Shown: piece after piece, positions 61,697-64,000 of the stretch
Layout: every line of letters starts with the position of its first letter
Numbering within the stretch: the stretch's first letter is position 1
From: Brachypodium distachyon
Lineage: Eukaryota > Streptophyta > Magnoliopsida > Poales > Poaceae
Reading direction: 5' to 3'
DNA length: 64,000 bases
Assembly: GCF_000005505.3 (NCBI RefSeq)
Contig: NC_016131.3
Span: 21,597,501-21,661,500, forward strand
Notes under the pieces: model-generated
The model's database searches: none
What the model was told of the DNA's origin: nothing
The model's input: only the letters and a program-made list of their open reading frames with translations
Position numbers and translations under genes: made by a program

Positions 61697-64000
61697 CTAG
61701 TAGAATTGCACGTGCAATGCACGTCTCGATTAATATAAATTCAATTAAGTGTATTACAAGCACACACACAGAAAAAAATAATCAAAAACTCATCATAACA
61801 CCCAACACATAGTAATTAGCTTAAACACTGAGAAACATTTACATAAAACTTAAGTCATATTAGCCTAAACCATTAAATCAATTGGTCACACAGAAGTCAA
61901 ATGAATCAATTAAACAAAGAAAAGATACCCCAACATTGTTACTTGCCTTGCTATTGCTGCTCATCTCACTCAAATGTTATGTTTACAAATGATGCTAACC
62001 GTATTGCTCAAATATCCCCTGTGAAGACTGATCAAATTTTAGTCAATGGGCACTCCTTGCTGCTTTAACAGAGTGGCTTCTCCTGTACTTCATTCTCATA
62101 TGCTTTCTTCAAGTCCTCTGAAGCTACAGGTGTTGGAACATATACATTCAAGCTTGAAATCTCTCATATTGCATCAAAATACAAGGCATTATCCATGATC
62201 TTACACAACATCAGGATATACCCAAGAGAAAACATGTACGAAAGGGAAGTACCGCCCTACCAAAGCTTCTAATTTTGTAGTGCTGCCAGGGCGTAGATTC
62301 TTTTCCAGCACTGGCCAACCAAAGAGCAACAATAACAGCCTAAGAAAAAACATGTTTACTCGATAGCAGTCCACTGTAAATAGAAACAGAAAGCTATGAC
62401 TGTAAAAAGTAAAAACTCATGTATTTCTACACTTTAGTCTTTAGTTGTATCCATGGCTTTAAACTCCACGACGTATGCAAAACTGATTGCTCAAGAAATC
62501 CCTTCAGAATCTAGAAAAAACATCCTAAGCATGCTATAAACACGAAGAATAATTTCTTGGCATGTTTGCAACTGAAAATAGACATCATCAGGCCTAGATA
62601 AACACTCAATTCAAAATTACGCAGATGGCAAATACCTAGGAAATAAATTTAATGAAGATTGTTACTACGTCAATAAGCTGTCCATTCAGAAAATCGACAA
62701 GCATCAGCCAACCCAGGACCTGCAAATCATCATGTCATTTCTGATCAAGAAGAGTGCAAACAATACTTAGCGTGCTTGTTGCCAGTAATGGCCTGACAAG
62801 AATGATTCAATCAATCTATTAGCCAAGATTAGTCCTGAATGCATTACTGGATGAACAGAAAGGTTGCACTTATGTATGCTCCTTGCATGAACGCAGAAGT
62901 TTCCTATAGATGCATGGTGGAGAACAACTTTGGCTAAGGTGAAAGTCTCATTAGTACAAATTCGGAGTAAAATTACTCAGATAGGAATCTTGTCATCTTG
63001 CCACAGTAAAAAAGAACAAAAATTCTTGCATGTTTAATATGTGATATCGTAAAAAGAAATCTATGAAGTGCAGAAAATCATATATGATACCATAAATTGG
63101 CCCAGCTGAAAATTCAGGGGAGACCATTATCTAACAAGCCAGGCTTCAAGCCAATATCCCTCTGTAGAAATATTCATCCTGGTGCTACACTTAAGAACCA
63201 AGGTCAGGAATGAAATGACCCCATGATGAAAAGGTTATAGCAATAACAATGCTTTGTTGCTAGGAATCGGCAGGAATAACAACAGAAAGTGAACAATGAG
63301 CTAGAAAGCAGTACTTTAGCCTTGGGTAAAATAAAGTAATTAAACAAAATAATTGGTGATAGTGAGTGGATGATTGAATGCACTGCATTATTAACAACTC
63401 ATAATATTATCTAGTAAATTGTTAAAGAGCACATAAACAGGCAGGATTATATTAATGCCTGAAAGCAAAAGAAAGAACCTTGGTTTAAGAGCCTGGTATA
63501 GAAGGGAAGAACTTGAAGGAACGGGGCATTTTTTTGCCTCGCGGCAAGCAACTCAGCCATATATCTGGCGGACAAAAAAGCATTACTGTATTAGTATAAC
63601 ACAAGTCACTCTAACTCTATTGTTTTTTTTTTTGACCGGGTCTCTAACTCTATTGTTGTTTGTACAAATAGAACTGTAAGCTGAAGAGTAAAAATACTCT
63701 ACTTATATCATTCTAAGATTGACTTATATCATTCTAAGATTAATTTTCTGAAGATGACTCCCCTGCAACCCAATTTATTGACACTCAATTAAGAGATGTG
63801 TGGCATATACATAACAAAATTAACACAAAATTACAGAAGGGTACATCCAAGCTAATTGAATTACTACTCACAAAAGAACTATTAGCTCTTTCTATGTATT
63901 AACAATTGTTTGTATCCAGTTTGTTCTAACCTGTAATATGCCATGAAACAAACTTATCGTGGTCTACCTCGAGAATAAGATTAAACAGATTCCAACTAAC
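61697..64000 (-). mobile_element. Helitron-like 3' terminus and adjoining unassigned DNA to the window end
   Basis: On the minus strand the stem-loop ACGTGCATTGCACGT is followed about 9 nt later by CTAG (61697-61700) and then T, as in a Helitron end inserted in AT. The matching 5' TC end was not found, so the element may stop anywhere to the right or run past the window. The following 2.3 kb is AT-rich. Some minus-strand pieces look exon-like (for example a short frame near 62060-62160 containing NVYVPTP), possibly captured gene fragments, but no family is recognised and I call no gene. Confidence 0.35.

Overview
This window is nuclear DNA of a flowering plant, most likely a grass (Poaceae). 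The evidence is multi-exon genes with GT-AG introns, many Stowaway-type MITEs with CTCCCTCC ends flanked by TA, GC-rich first exons, and proteins that read like grass homologues. I see no prokaryotic genes, operons or CRISPR arrays.

Five protein-coding genes are supported, and each can be spliced by hand into one uninterrupted reading frame. They are: a HAK/KUP potassium transporter (6162-15876, +, 10 exons, 850 aa); a Dof zinc-finger transcription factor (24494-25564, -, single exon, 356 aa); a BUB1-type spindle-checkpoint kinase (43554-50303, -, 14 exons, 547 aa); a BAR-SH3 protein of the SH3P family (50707-54937, +, 10 exons, 348 aa); and a FLX-like coiled-coil protein (55962-60785, -, 5 exons, 346 aa). 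From memory, rice chromosome 7 carries OsHAK14, a Dof gene and the BUB1-related kinase BRK1 close together, so the block looks colinear with that region. I could not check this here.

Layout. 1-4150 is a decayed LINE. 4494-5672 is a Mutator-like foldback element with a perfect 9-bp target duplication. 6162-15876 is the transporter, whose 4-kb first intron holds MITEs and a 3 x 50 bp repeat. 15.9-24.5 kb is intergenic, with a PIF/Harbinger-like element (18243-19302), a foldback element (about 19764-20240) and a long AT microsatellite. 24.5-25.9 kb is the Dof gene and its promoter. 25.95-43.5 kb is a long gene-free stretch, with two joined Helitron copies at 40649-42272. 43.5-60.8 kb is gene-dense: BUB1 and SH3P are head-to-head over about 400 bp, and SH3P and the FLX-like gene are tail-to-tail. 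60.8-64 kb is again repeats, including a Helitron end.

The genes do not form a pathway. They are independent housekeeping or developmental genes: K+ transport, transcription, mitosis, membrane trafficking, and probably chromatin or flowering. The most unusual structure is a 657-bp Stowaway-like element in FLX-like intron 1 that encloses plastid-derived DNA with a complete trnF(GAA). I found no convincing new biochemical system. The noteworthy items are transposon architectures and the divergent BUB1/SH3P promoter.
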